In this document: positions 25,861 through 34,855 of the stretch, one piece after another
Layout: every line of letters begins with the position of its first letter
Numbering within the stretch: position 1 is the first letter of the stretch
Notes under the pieces: generated by a model
What the model was told of the DNA's origin: nothing
The model's database searches: none
What the model saw: only the letters and a program-made list of their open reading frames with translations
Assembly: GCA_019635285.1 (NCBI GenBank)
Contig: JAHBZS010000013.1
Span: 1 to 64,000 of the forward strand
Length of the DNA stretch: 64,000 nucleotides
Source: Rubrivivax sp.
GTDB lineage: Bacteria; Pseudomonadota; Gammaproteobacteria; Burkholderiales; Burkholderiaceae_C
Direction: 5' to 3'
Made by a program: the position numbers and the translations under genes

Positions 25861-27891
25861 ATGCCCCGGGCACGCCGCCGCGTGCTGCTGTGGAGCGCGC
25901 TGTTCCTGCTGCTGCTGGTCGCGCTGAGCCTGCTGGTGATGCTGACGGTGCGTCACGAGGCCGGGCGCGCCCAGGACCAGGTGGACACGCTCGCCGCCGA
26001 GGCCGCATCGCAGGTGCGCAGCGCGCTGCTGGGTGCGCAGCAGCACCTGCAGGAGCTCGGCGCGCAGGCGCCGCAGGCCGAGCGCTGGCGCGCCGTGGCG
26101 GCTGAACTGCTGCTGCAGCAGGGCGCGATGCTGCGCATCGAGCGGCGCGAAGCCGACTGGCGCATGACGGCGCACGTCGACGCGCCCTCGAGCCCGCCGC
26201 TGTTCGCCGCGCTGGCCCGCCGCGAGCTCGACGCCGACGCCGCCGCCGCCTGCACCGCGGCGCGGCGCATCAGCTCGCCGGTCTTTTCCAGCAGCTACTT
26301 CGTGCCGCTCAGCGGCGGCGCCGGCCTGGAGGTCATCGACCTGTGCCTGCCGCTGCAGGCCGGCACGCGCGACGAGGGCTTCCTGGTGGCCACGCTGTCG
26401 CTGCAGGCGCTGCTGGCCCGCGCCCTGCCGGCCGAGCAGCAGCGGCGCCACGAGCTGTCCTTCGTCGAAGGCGACGGCGCGCGGCTGGCGCGCAGCGGCG
26501 TGCGCCGCGGCCTGGGCGTGTACCGCGCCGACAGCCTGGTCGACCTGCCGGGCAGCACCTTGCGCCTGCGCGTGGACAGCGTGGCCGGGCCGCCGAGCCT
26601 GATTCCCAACCTGGCCACCGCGCTGGTGCTGGGCCTGTCGGTGGCGCTGTTCGCGCTGGTGCTGCTGCTGGCGCGCGACGTCGGCCGGCGCGCGCGCGCC
26701 GAAAGCCTGCTGGCCGAGGCGCTGGCCTTCCGCAAGGCGATGGAGGATTCGCTGATCACCGGGCTGCGCGCACGCGACCGGCAGGGCCGCATCACCTACG
26801 TCAACCCGGCGTTCTGCGCGATGGTCGGCTTTGCGCCGGACGAATTGCTGGGCAGCACCCGCCCGCCCTACTGGCCGCCCGAGCTGGCCGAGTTCTACCA
26901 GCAGCGCCAGACCCTGCGCCTGGGCACGCGACGGCCCGACGACCACGCGTCCCGCGAAGGCTTCGAGTCGCTGTTCATGCGCAAGAACGGCGAGCGCTTC
27001 GCGGCCATGATCTACGAGGCGCCGCTGGTCGACGGCCAGGGGCAGCACGCCGGCTGGATGAGCGCGGTACTGGACATCAGCGCGCAGCGCCGCGTCGAAG
27101 AGCTGTCACGCCAGCAGCAGGAGCGGCTGCAGGCCACGGCGCGGCTGGCCACCATCGGCGAGATGGCCTCGCTGCTGAGCCATGAGCTGAACCAGCCGCT
27201 GGCGGCCATCGCCAGCTATGCCAGCGGCTCGCTGAACCTGATCGAGCAGCCCGACGGCGGCACGCCGCAGATGCTGCACGAGGCGCTGCAGCGCATCGCC
27301 GAGCAGGCCGAGCGCGCCGGCCGCGTCATCAAGAGCGTGCACGACTTCGTGCGCCGGCGCGAGCAGCTGCGCGAGACCATCGGCGTGGACCTGCTGCTGG
27401 AGGCGGTGCTGCCGCTGGTGCGGCTGCAGGCGCGCAAGAGCGGCACGCGCGTCGACGTCGAGCTGGGCGCGCCGGTGCCGCGCGTGGTCTGCGACCGCAC
27501 CATGGTCGAGCAGGTGCTGCTGAACCTGGCGCGCAACGCCATCCAGGCGATGGAGCACACCCAGGACCCGGCGGCGCGCGTGCTGCGCATCCGCGTGCGC
27601 CAGACGCACGAGCGCTGGGTCACCTTCTACGTCGCCGACGCCGGGCCCGGCATCGACCGCGAGCTGGGCGCACGGCTGTTCACGCCCTTCTTCACCACGC
27701 GGCGCGAGGGCATGGGCCTGGGCCTGAGCCTGTGCCGCACGGTGGTCGAGCAGCATGGCGGGGCGATGGACTTCGACTCGCCGGTGCCGGGTGCGCGCGG
27801 CGGCACCGAGTTCCGGTTTACATTGCCCGCGGCCCCGGTCACCAAGGTCGACGTGCCCGAAGCCCTGACGCAGCAGACCTCCGACTCATGA
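25861..27891 (+). CDS. PAS sensor histidine kinase, DctS-like
   Basis: 676 residues. TM1 at about 8-28, a periplasmic sensor region of some 220 residues, TM2 at about 248-270, then a PAS domain (ITGLRARDRQGRITYVNPAFCAMVGF). The kinase core has H441 in LLSHELNQPLAAIASYASG, N box NLARNAIQAM, G1 DAGPGID and GMGLGLSLCRTVVEQHGG. Topology and the FixJ-type partner match DctS, the sensor of external C4-dicarboxylates. Proximity to malic enzyme supports this, but no dct transporter is in the window. ATG 25861 follows the GC-bias onset; the frame is open upstream to 25723 without a convincing start. Confidence 0.82.
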   Translation: MPRARRRVLLWSALFLLLLVALSLLVMLTVRHEAGRAQDQVDTLAAEAASQVRSALLGAQQHLQELGAQAPQAERWRAVAAELLLQQGAMLRIERREADWRMTAHVDAPSSPPLFAALARRELDADAAAACTAARRISSPVFSSSYFVPLSGGAGLEVIDLCLPLQAGTRDEGFLVATLSLQALLARALPAEQQRRHELSFVEGDGARLARSGVRRGLGVYRADSLVDLPGSTLRLRVDSVAGPPSLIPNLATALVLGLSVALFALVLLLARDVGRRARAESLLAEALAFRKAMEDSLITGLRARDRQGRITYVNPAFCAMVGFAPDELLGSTRPPYWPPELAEFYQQRQTLRLGTRRPDDHASREGFESLFMRKNGERFAAMIYEAPLVDGQGQHAGWMSAVLDISAQRRVEELSRQQQERLQATARLATIGEMASLLSHELNQPLAAIASYASGSLNLIEQPDGGTPQMLHEALQRIAEQAERAGRVIKSVHDFVRRREQLRETIGVDLLLEAVLPLVRLQARKSGTRVDVELGAPVPRVVCDRTMVEQVLLNLARNAIQAMEHTQDPAARVLRIRVRQTHERWVTFYVADAGPGIDRELGARLFTPFFTTRREGMGLGLSLCRTVVEQHGGAMDFDSPVPGARGGTEFRFTLPAAPVTKVDVPEALTQQTSDS

Positions 27892-28571
27892 GCCTGACCC
27901 TCGACCCGACGCTCGGCCTGCCGGTGGTCTACCTGGTGGACGACGAGGACGTCGTGCGCGACGCGCTGGCCTGGCTGCTGCGCTCGCGCCGGCTGCTGTC
28001 CGAAGGCTTCGGCAGCGCCGAGGCCTTCTGGCAGCACCTGGCCGCGCGGCGCAGCGACGACGCCTGGCCGGGCGCGCCGCTGTGCCTGGTGCTGGACGTG
28101 CGCATGCCCGGCACCAGCGGCCTCGAACTCTTCGAGCGGCTGGTCGAGGCCGGCCTGCTGGCGGTGCTGCCGGTGATCTTCCTGACCGGCCACGGCGACG
28201 TGCCCACCGCGGTGGCGGCGGTCAAGCGCGGCGCCTTCGACTTCGTCGAGAAGCCCTTCTCCAACAATGCGCTGGTCGACCGCATCGAGCAGGCGCTGCA
28301 AGGCAGCGCCGCCGAAGTGCTGCGCCGCCGCGGCCGGCACGCCCATGCGCGGCGCCTGTCCGAGCTGACCGAGCGCGAGCTCGAGGTCATGCGCCTGGTG
28401 GTCGAAGGCCACCCCAACAAGCGCATCGCCGACGAACTGGGCATCAGCGTGCGCACGGTGGAGGTGCACCGGGCGCGCGTCTTCGAGAAGATGGACGTCA
28501 AGTCGGCGGTCGAGCTGGCCAACCGGCTGCGCGACATGCCGGGCCACAATCCGGGCCATGGCGTTGGGTGA
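27888..28571 (+). CDS. FixJ/NarL-type response regulator, DctR-like
   Basis: 227 residues. The receiver domain has acid pocket VDDED, phosphoacceptor D70 (LVLDVRMPG), FLTGHGDVPTAVAAVKRGAFDF and KPF. The C-terminal LuxR helix-turn-helix is LTERELEVMRLVVEGHPNKRIADELGIS with VEVHRARVFEKM. The TGHGDVP motif is characteristic of the FixJ/DctR/TodT branch. The ATG overlaps the kinase stop. It probably activates dicarboxylate uptake or catabolic genes when phosphorylated by the upstream kinase. Confidence 0.85.
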   Translation: MSLTLDPTLGLPVVYLVDDEDVVRDALAWLLRSRRLLSEGFGSAEAFWQHLAARRSDDAWPGAPLCLVLDVRMPGTSGLELFERLVEAGLLAVLPVIFLTGHGDVPTAVAAVKRGAFDFVEKPFSNNALVDRIEQALQGSAAEVLRRRGRHAHARRLSELTERELEVMRLVVEGHPNKRIADELGISVRTVEVHRARVFEKMDVKSAVELANRLRDMPGHNPGHGVG

Positions 28572-29517
28572 ATTCGAGCTGATCGACCGGTACTTCACGC
28601 GCCCGGCCCGCCGCGCCGTGCTGGGCATCGGCGACGACTGCGCGCTGCTCGCGCCCACACCCGGCATGCAGCTGTGCGTGTCCAGCGACATGCTGGTCGA
28701 AGGCCGCCACTTCCTGGCCACGGTGGCGCCGCAGCGCCTGGGCCACAAGGCGCTGGCGGTGAACCTCAGCGACCTGGCCGCCTGCGGCGCCGAGCCGCTG
28801 GCCTTCACGCTGGCGCTGGCGCTGCCGCGCGCCGACGAGGCGTTCCTGGCCGGCTTTGCCGAAGGCCTGTTCGCGCTGGCCGACCGGCACGGCATCGAGC
28901 TGGTCGGCGGCGACACCACCGCCGGGCCGCTGAACCTGTGCATCACGGCCTTCGGCCAGGTGCCGGCCGGCACCGCGCTGCTGCGCAGCGGCGCCCGCGC
29001 CGGCGACGAGCTGTGGGTCAGCGGCACGCTGGGCGATGCGCGTGCCGCGCTGGAGTGCTTCCGCGGCACGCTGGCGGTGGACGCGGCGGCCTTCGAGCAG
29101 CTGCGCCGCGCGATGGAATGCCCCGAGCCGCGCGTGGCGCTGGGCCGGCGGCTGCGCGGCATCGCCAGCAGCGCCATCGACTTGAGCGACGGCCTGCTCG
29201 GCGACCTGGGCCACGTGCTGCGGCGCTCCGGCGTCGGCGCGCGGCTGCGGCTGGACGCGCTGCCGCGCAGCGCGGTGCTGGCCGCGCTGGCGCCGCCGCT
29301 GCAGCAGGAATGCCTGCTGCGCGGCGGCGACGACTACGAGCTGCTGTTCAGCGCCCCACCGTCGCGTCGCCCGGACGTGCTGGCCGCCGCGCGCGACGCG
29401 GACGTACCGGTGACCTGCATCGGCCTTGTCGAAGCCGGCGCCGCGCTGGTGGTCGTCGACGCCGCGGGGCAGCCGCTGCCGGTGGCGGCGGGCGGCTTCG
29501 ACCATTTCCGCACGTGA
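28558..29517 (+). CDS. thiL: Thiamine-monophosphate kinase
   Basis: 319 residues. It makes thiamine diphosphate from thiamine monophosphate, the last step of cofactor synthesis. Motifs: GEFELIDRYF at the start, LGIGDDCALL, SSDMLVEGRHF, GHKALAVNLSDLAACGAEP, VGGDTTAGP, IDLSDGLLGDLGH and RGGDDYELLF. The start lies 14 nt inside the end of the response regulator gene, so the two are coupled though functionally unrelated. pgpA overlaps the end by 4 nt, a common thiL-pgpA arrangement in proteobacteria. Confidence 0.95.
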   Translation: MALGEFELIDRYFTRPARRAVLGIGDDCALLAPTPGMQLCVSSDMLVEGRHFLATVAPQRLGHKALAVNLSDLAACGAEPLAFTLALALPRADEAFLAGFAEGLFALADRHGIELVGGDTTAGPLNLCITAFGQVPAGTALLRSGARAGDELWVSGTLGDARAALECFRGTLAVDAAAFEQLRRAMECPEPRVALGRRLRGIASSAIDLSDGLLGDLGHVLRRSGVGARLRLDALPRSAVLAALAPPLQQECLLRGGDDYELLFSAPPSRRPDVLAAARDADVPVTCIGLVEAGAALVVVDAAGQPLPVAAGGFDHFRT

Positions 29518-30026
29518 GCGTCTCGCTGGGCTTCATGCTGCGCCATCCGGCGCACCTGGTCGCGCTGGGCTTCGGCAGCGGCCTGGCGCCGCGCGCGCCG
29601 GGCACCGCGGGCACGCTCGCCGCCTGGGCGGCGTTCGTGCTGCTGCAGCGCGCCTTCGGCCCGCTGCCCTGGGCGGTGTTGCTGGTCGCGGGCCTGCTGC
29701 TCGGCGTCTGGGCCTGCACCTTGTGCGCGCGCCACCTGGGCATCGCCGACCCGGGGGCCATCGTCTGGGACGAGATCCTCGCTTTCTGGCTCGTGCTGTG
29801 GCTGATCGCGCCGGCCGGCTGGCTGCCCCAGCTGCTGGCCTTCGCGCTGTTCCGCTTCTTCGACGCGGCCAAGCCCGGCCCGGTGGGCTGGGCCGACCGC
29901 TTGTTCAAGCCGCAGGCCGGTGGGCAGGTCGGCTGGGCGCAGGGTTTCGGCATCCTCTTCGATGACCTGGTGGCGGCCGTGTGTACGCTGCTGCTGATGC
30001 TGCCCACCCGAAGCCTATGGACCTGA
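29514..30026 (+). CDS. pgpA: Phosphatidylglycerophosphatase A
   Basis: 170 residues. It dephosphorylates phosphatidylglycerophosphate to phosphatidylglycerol in the inner membrane. Family blocks: LGFGSGLAPRAPGTAGTLAAW, WDEILAFWLVLW and FALFRFFDAAKPGPVGWADR, then GFGILFDDLVAA. Several hydrophobic segments fit an integral membrane protein. The start is the GTG overlapping the thiL stop (GTGA), which gives the conserved MSVSLGFMLRHPAHL N-terminus. The pncC gene overlaps the end. Confidence 0.93.
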   Translation: MSVSLGFMLRHPAHLVALGFGSGLAPRAPGTAGTLAAWAAFVLLQRAFGPLPWAVLLVAGLLLGVWACTLCARHLGIADPGAIVWDEILAFWLVLWLIAPAGWLPQLLAFALFRFFDAAKPGPVGWADRLFKPQAGGQVGWAQGFGILFDDLVAAVCTLLLMLPTRSLWT

Positions 30027-30517
30027 GCCGCGTCGAAGCCGACGTGCTGGCGCTGGGCGACGCGCTGCGCCGCCGCGGCTGGCACATGGCCACGGCCGAG
30101 AGCTGCACCGGCGGCCTGATCGCCGCCGCCTGCACCGCGGTGGCCGGCTCCAGCGACTGGTTCGAACGCGGCTTCGTCACCTACAGCAACGCCGCGAAGA
30201 CCGAGATGCTGGGCGTCGATGCCGCGCTGGTGGTTTCGCAGGGCGCGGTCAGCGAGGCGGTGGCCCGTGCGATGGCCGTCGGCGCGCTGCAACGCGCCGG
30301 CGTCGAGCTGGCCGTGGCCGTGACCGGCATCGCCGGCCCCGGTGGGGCGACCCCGGGCAAGCCGGTGGGCACGGTCTGGGTGGCGCTGGCGGTGCGCGGC
30401 GCCACCGGCGACGCCCAGGTGCAGGCCGAGCGGCTGCAGCTGGACGGCGACCGTGCCGCCGTGCGCGAGCAGACGGTGCAGTTGGCCCTGCGCCGCCTGC
30501 GCGAGGCGGCGTCCTGA
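30017..30517 (+). CDS. pncC: CinA-family nicotinamide-nucleotide amidohydrolase
   Basis: 166 residues, the stand-alone C-terminal CinA domain. Motifs: ATAESCTGGLIAAACTAVAGSSDWFERGFVTYSN, GAVSEAVARAMAVGA and VAVTGIAGPGGATPGKPVGTVW. The family deamidates NMN to nicotinate mononucleotide for pyridine nucleotide recycling. ATG 30017 lies 10 nt inside the end of pgpA. An in-frame start at 29981 would add 12 residues inside pgpA and is less likely. Confidence 0.92.
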   Translation: MDLSRVEADVLALGDALRRRGWHMATAESCTGGLIAAACTAVAGSSDWFERGFVTYSNAAKTEMLGVDAALVVSQGAVSEAVARAMAVGALQRAGVELAVAVTGIAGPGGATPGKPVGTVWVALAVRGATGDAQVQAERLQLDGDRAAVREQTVQLALRRLREAAS

Positions 30518-30532
30518 CGCCGGCCGGGGGCG

Positions 30533-32590
30533 TCAGGCGACGGCTTCGGCCTCGGTCTTTATCTCGGTCTTTATCTCGGCCTTCGTCTCGGCCTTCATCT
30601 CGGCCTGATCCATCAGCGCGCCCATCTGCGGGGCCGCCATCGGCCGACCGAGCAGGTAGCCCTGCTGCAGCGAGCAGCCCAGGCTGAGCAGGTAGTCGCG
30701 CTGCGGCGGCGTCTCCACGCCCTCGGCGACGACGGTGATGGACAGCGACTGCGCGATGCTGACGATGGCCTCGGTGAGCGCGCGGTCGTCGGCATCGGCC
30801 GGCAGGTCCTTGACGAAGCTGCGGTCGATCTTCAGCTTGTCCGGGCGCAGCCGCTTGATGTAGGACAGCGACGAATAGCCGGTGCCGAAGTCGTCGATGG
30901 CCAGCGCCACGCCCAGCTCGCGCAGGCTGGCCACCGTGGCCTGCGCGGCTTCGGTGTCGGACATCAGCGTGCTTTCGGTGAGCTCCAGCTCCAGCTCGCC
31001 GGGCTGGATGTCGTAGGTCTGCAGCACGGTCTGCAGCACCTGCGGCAGCCGCTGGTCGCGGAACTGCAGCGCCGAGACGTTGACGGCCACGCGCCCCGGG
31101 TGCAGCCCGGCCGCCTTCCACGCCGCCAGCTGCGCGCAGGCGGCATCCAAGGTCCACAGGCCCAGCTCGCGGATCAGGCCGGTCTCTTCGGCGGTCTGGA
31201 TGAAGGTGCCCGGCATCAGCAGCCCGCGCTGCGGGTGCATCCAGCGCACCAGCGCCTCGCAGCCGACGAGCGCGCCGCTGCGCATGTCGTAGACCGGCTG
31301 GAAGTGCAGCAGCAGCTCGTGCTGCGCGATCGCCTGCAGCAGCTCGCGCTCCAGTTCGAGCCGCGAGCGGAAGGCGACGTCCAGGTCGGGCTGGTAGAAG
31401 CTGTAGCGGCCCTTGCCCAGGTCCTTGCTCTTGTACATCGCCAGGTCGGCGCAGCGGGCCAGCGTCTCGAAGTCGTCGCCGTCGTTGGGATACAGCGCGA
31501 TGCCGACGCTGGCGCTCACCTGCGCCGTGCTGGCCGCGCGCGGCAGCAGCATCGGCTGCTGGATGGCACGCAGCAGCCGCTCGGCCGTCACCGAGACCTG
31601 ATCCCAGGTGCCGGCCTGCGTCAGCAGCACCAGGAACTCGTCGCCGCTAACGCGGCAGACGATGTCGGATTCGCGCAGCGTCGCCACCAGGCGCTGGCTC
31701 ACGCCGAGCAGCAGCTCGTCGCCGGCCGCGTGGCCCATGGTGTCGTTGACCGCCTTGAAGCGGTCGAGGTCGATGAACAGCAGGGCGCAGACCTGGTTCT
31801 GGCGCCGCGCCGCGGCCGACTCGTGCTGGAAGAGCTCGCGCAACAGCGTGCGGTTGGGCAGCCCGGTCAGATGGTCGTACATGGCCATCTTGCTGAGCTG
31901 GCTGTTCTTGGCCTCCAGCTCCGCGAACAGCTCCTGGATGCGCGCGCGCACCGTGTTCAGGTGCTGGCCGAGCTGGCCCAGCTCGTCGCGCTGGCGCCAG
32001 GGCAGCGCGGGCACCGCCTGACGCGCCGCCAGCGTGCTGGCCTGCTGCTTCAGCCGGTGGATCGGCCGCAGCAGGCGCAGCGACAGCACGCCCAGCAGCA
32101 CGACCACGCCGACGACCACCTGCGCGGCCACCAGCCACCACATGATGTTCTGGCGCTGCGCCACCAGCTGGTCGATCTCGGTGGCATCGAAGCTCAGGCG
32201 CAGATTGGCGATGACCTGCCCCTCGTGCAGCACCGGCGCGTCGCGCACCACCAGCGGCAGGTTGGCGGCACAGCGTTGTGCGGCAATCGTCAGCGGGCCC
32301 TGCGTGGGCTGCAGGTCACGCACCTCCACCGCGCAGACCGACGGCTCGTCCAGGATGCGCTGGGCGGCGGCCTTCAGGCCTTCCTCGCTGAGCGTCCAGG
32401 CCGGCTCGGTGATCACCGAGGCGGCCAGCACCAGCACGGCGGCACGGTTGCGCTGCACCAGCGGCTCGTGCGACGCGCGCGTGACGTAGCTGTCCGCCCC
32501 CAGCACCACCAGGGCCGGCAGCACCATGCCGACGATGATGGCGCCCAGCACCGTGGCGCGGATCGACAGCGAAGGCCAGCGCAGCATCAT
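30533..32590 (-). CDS. Membrane GGDEF-EAL protein (cyclic-di-GMP turnover)
   Basis: 685 residues. TM1 near 10-30, a periplasmic sensor of about 100 residues, TM2 near 145-165, HAMP-like segment, GGDEF domain and EAL domain. The cyclase signature reads SGDEF instead of GGDEF, so synthesis may be weak, though SGDEF is active in some proteins. The EAL domain keeps the expected residues: CEALVRW, NVSALQFRD, ELTES, DDFGTGYSS, KIDRSFV and AEGVET, so phosphodiesterase activity is likely. The C-terminus is an odd Lys/Glu tetrapeptide repeat (KAET, KAEI, KTEI) encoded by a 12-nt tandem repeat. ATG 32590 (or 32587) immediately precedes TM1; the open frame upstream is Arg/Pro-rich. Confidence 0.9.
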   Translation of the reverse strand: MMLRWPSLSIRATVLGAIIVGMVLPALVVLGADSYVTRASHEPLVQRNRAAVLVLAASVITEPAWTLSEEGLKAAAQRILDEPSVCAVEVRDLQPTQGPLTIAAQRCAANLPLVVRDAPVLHEGQVIANLRLSFDATEIDQLVAQRQNIMWWLVAAQVVVGVVVLLGVLSLRLLRPIHRLKQQASTLAARQAVPALPWRQRDELGQLGQHLNTVRARIQELFAELEAKNSQLSKMAMYDHLTGLPNRTLLRELFQHESAAARRQNQVCALLFIDLDRFKAVNDTMGHAAGDELLLGVSQRLVATLRESDIVCRVSGDEFLVLLTQAGTWDQVSVTAERLLRAIQQPMLLPRAASTAQVSASVGIALYPNDGDDFETLARCADLAMYKSKDLGKGRYSFYQPDLDVAFRSRLELERELLQAIAQHELLLHFQPVYDMRSGALVGCEALVRWMHPQRGLLMPGTFIQTAEETGLIRELGLWTLDAACAQLAAWKAAGLHPGRVAVNVSALQFRDQRLPQVLQTVLQTYDIQPGELELELTESTLMSDTEAAQATVASLRELGVALAIDDFGTGYSSLSYIKRLRPDKLKIDRSFVKDLPADADDRALTEAIVSIAQSLSITVVAEGVETPPQRDYLLSLGCSLQQGYLLGRPMAAPQMGALMDQAEMKAETKAEIKTEIKTEAEAVA
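30551..30610. repeat. 12-nt tandem repeat in the 3' end of the GGDEF-EAL gene
   Basis: Four consecutive 12-nt units, CTCGGTCTTTAT twice, CTCGGCCTTCGT, CTCGGCCTTCAT, and a degenerate fifth (CTCGGCCTGATC). Each unit encodes one tetrapeptide of the K-A/T-E-x tail, so copy-number changes stay in frame. Confidence 0.85.
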
Positions 32591-32687
32591 CGCGGCGCGC
32601 CGGCCGCGACGACCGCAACGACGGCGAGAGCAACGAAAAGTGGGAGCGGCATGAGGGTGATTTTCGGCTGCGCTACGCTTGCGCGGC

Positions 32688-33638
32688 ATGGACATCCTGC
32701 TCAGCGGTGAATTCGAAGCGGCGGAACTTCACGAATGGGATCGTTCGTTGCGGGACGCGCTGCCCGAAGCCCGCTGGCTCGACCGCGACCAGGCGCTGGC
32801 CACGGCCGATTCGGTGCAGGTGGCGGTGGTCGCCAATCCGCCGCCGGGCAGCCTGTGCGGGCTGCCGAAACTGCGGCTGATCCAGTCGCTGTGGGCCGGC
32901 GTGGACCGGCTGCTGCGCGACCCGACGCGGCCGCCCGGCGTGCCGATCGCACGCATGGTCGACCCGGCGATGAATGCCTCGATGGCCGAGACCGCGCTGT
33001 GGGCCACGCTGGCGCTGCACCGCGGCTACTTCGACTATGCGCGTGCGCAGCGGCAGGCCCGGTGGCTGCCGCTGCCACAGCGCCGCGCGGGCGACGTGCG
33101 CGTGCTGGTGCTCGGCCTGGGGCAGATGGGCCAGGCCGCGGCGCGGCGCATCGGCCAGATGGGCTATCGCATCCGCGGCTGGCGCCTGGGCCCGCAGGCG
33201 GCCCCACCTGGGCTGGAGGGCCTGGAAACGCATGCCGGCGCGGCGGCCCTGCCGGCGTTGCTGGCGCGCGCCGACATCGTCATCAACCTGCTGCCGCTGA
33301 CGCCGGCGACGCAGGGGCTGCTGGATGCGCGCTTCTTCGCCGCGCTGCCGCGTGGCGCGGGCGTCGTCAACCTGGCACGCGGCGCCCATGTCGTCGACGC
33401 CGACCTGCTGGCGGCGCTGGACAGCGGCCAGGTCGGCCATGCGGTGCTCGACGTGTTCGCGCACGAGCCGCTGCGCCCGGCGCATCCGTACTGGCAGCAT
33501 CCGCGCGTGACGGTGCTGCCGCACGTGGCCGCGCAGACCGATCCGCGCAGCGCCGCGCAGGTGGTGGCCAACAATGTCCGGGCGCTGTTCGCCGGCCGCG
33601 AGCCGGCTCATCTGGTGCAGCTCGAGCGCGGCTACTGA
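32688..33638 (+). CDS. ghrA: Glyoxylate/hydroxypyruvate reductase A-like dehydrogenase
   Basis: 316 residues, D-isomer-specific 2-hydroxyacid dehydrogenase family. The nucleotide-binding motif is VLGLGQMGQAAARRIGQMGY. The catalytic set is Arg in NLARGAHVVD, Glu in FAHEPLRPAHPYW and His in LPHVAAQTDPRS. The substrate-site segment LWAGVDRLL resembles GhrA. It reduces glyoxylate or hydroxypyruvate with NADPH. A TTG at 32679 is in frame, but ATG 32688 gives the expected start (MDILLSG). Confidence 0.85.
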   Translation: MDILLSGEFEAAELHEWDRSLRDALPEARWLDRDQALATADSVQVAVVANPPPGSLCGLPKLRLIQSLWAGVDRLLRDPTRPPGVPIARMVDPAMNASMAETALWATLALHRGYFDYARAQRQARWLPLPQRRAGDVRVLVLGLGQMGQAAARRIGQMGYRIRGWRLGPQAAPPGLEGLETHAGAAALPALLARADIVINLLPLTPATQGLLDARFFAALPRGAGVVNLARGAHVVDADLLAALDSGQVGHAVLDVFAHEPLRPAHPYWQHPRVTVLPHVAAQTDPRSAAQVVANNVRALFAGREPAHLVQLERGY

Positions 33639-33673
33639 GCCCGGCCGGCGCAGCGGGACCGCCGCCCGGCGAG

Positions 33674-33693
33674 GGGGTTATTTGTCCCCTTTT
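33674..33693 (+). terminator. Weak intrinsic terminator after ghrA
   Basis: GGGG (33674-33677), 8-nt loop, CCCC (33686-33689), then TTTT. The stem is short (4 bp). It lies 36 nt after the ghrA stop in the convergent gap with holA. No counterpart with a T-tract is visible on the other strand. Confidence 0.35.
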
Positions 33694-33768
33694 GGGGAAA
33701 ACACGCTGCTGCAAGGCGTTCGCGCCACGCCTTCCGATGCCCCGGATGGTCGCCGGCGCGGGCGGCAC

Positions 33769-34851
33769 TCAGCCGTGCAGCGCGAGCGCGCGGCGCGGCG
33801 CGCCCGACGGCGGCGCCAGCGGCTGCAGCAGCATCAGCACCAGCGCGCGCAGCCCGTCCCAGGCGTCCGCCGGCCAGTCGGGGTGCTTGAGGCCCTTGAC
33901 CAGCCCGTCGCAGACGCTGGCCGCGCGCACCAGCTCGTCCAGCGTCAGCGGCGACAGCAGCGGCAGCGCGCGCTCGAAGAGCTTCTCGCGCAGGCCCCAG
34001 ACGCGCGCCTCGCGCAGCGCCAGCGGCATCGGCTTGCCTTCGTGCATGGCGTCGTGCACGCGCTTGAGCGCGCGGATGTCCTCGGCCAGCGTCCAGTGCA
34101 CCAGCACCGGCGCCTCGCCTTCGGCGCGCAGGCCGTCGAGCATGCGCAGCGCGCGCGACACGCGGCCGGCCAGCACCGCCTCGCCGAGCTTGAAGACGTC
34201 GTAGCGCGCCACGTTGAGCACCGCCGCTTCGACCATCTCGAAGTCCAGCTCGCCGGCCGGGTAGAGCAGCGCCAGCTTCTGGATCTCCTGGTGCGCGGCC
34301 AGCAGGTTGCCCTCGACGCAGTCGGCGAAGAAGGCCAGGGTGCGCTGGCCCTCGTCGCCTTCCTTGACGCGCTGCTGCTGCTGCGCCAGCCGCTGCGTGA
34401 TCCACGCCGGCAGCGCTTGCCGCGCCACCGGCTCGACACGCACCGCCACGCCCGCCGCGTCGAGCGCGCTGAACCAGGCGCTCTTGGTCTGCTGCCCGTC
34501 CAGCCGCGGGCACTGCACCAGCGTCAGCACGTCGTCCGACAGGTGCTCGACATAACGCTGCAGCGCCTCGGAGCCTTCCTTGCCGGGCTTGCCGGAGGGG
34601 ATGCGGATCTCGATCAGCTGGCGCGACGCGAACAGGCTCATCTCCTGCGCCGCGCCGATCAGCCCGCTCCAGTCGAAGTGCGCGCCGCTGACGTTGAACA
34701 CCTTGCGCTCGTCGTAGCCGGCGGCGCGCGCCCGGGCGCGGATCAGGTCGCCCGCCTCCTGCGCCAGCAGCGGCTCGTCGCCGTACACCAGGTACAGCGG
34801 CTTCAGGCCGCGCTGCAGCAGCGCGGGCAACTGTTCGGCACGCACCTGCAT
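33769..34851 (-). CDS. holA: DNA polymerase III delta subunit
   Basis: 360 residues. Delta opens the sliding clamp within the clamp-loader complex. Family features: QLPALLQRGLKPLYLVYGDEPLLAQEAGDLIR at the N-terminus, KVFNVSGAHFDW, the LFASRQLIEIRIPSGKPGKEG segment, and the AAA+-like lid and C-terminal helical domain (VEGNLLAAHQEIQKLALL, DVFKLGEAVLAG). The length agrees with the E. coli protein (343). Last gene of the leftward bamE-to-holA run, 4 nt after lptE. Confidence 0.94.
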   Translation of the reverse strand: MQVRAEQLPALLQRGLKPLYLVYGDEPLLAQEAGDLIRARARAAGYDERKVFNVSGAHFDWSGLIGAAQEMSLFASRQLIEIRIPSGKPGKEGSEALQRYVEHLSDDVLTLVQCPRLDGQQTKSAWFSALDAAGVAVRVEPVARQALPAWITQRLAQQQQRVKEGDEGQRTLAFFADCVEGNLLAAHQEIQKLALLYPAGELDFEMVEAAVLNVARYDVFKLGEAVLAGRVSRALRMLDGLRAEGEAPVLVHWTLAEDIRALKRVHDAMHEGKPMPLALREARVWGLREKLFERALPLLSPLTLDELVRAASVCDGLVKGLKHPDWPADAWDGLRALVLMLLQPLAPPSGAPRRALALHG

Positions 34852-34855
34852 CGGG

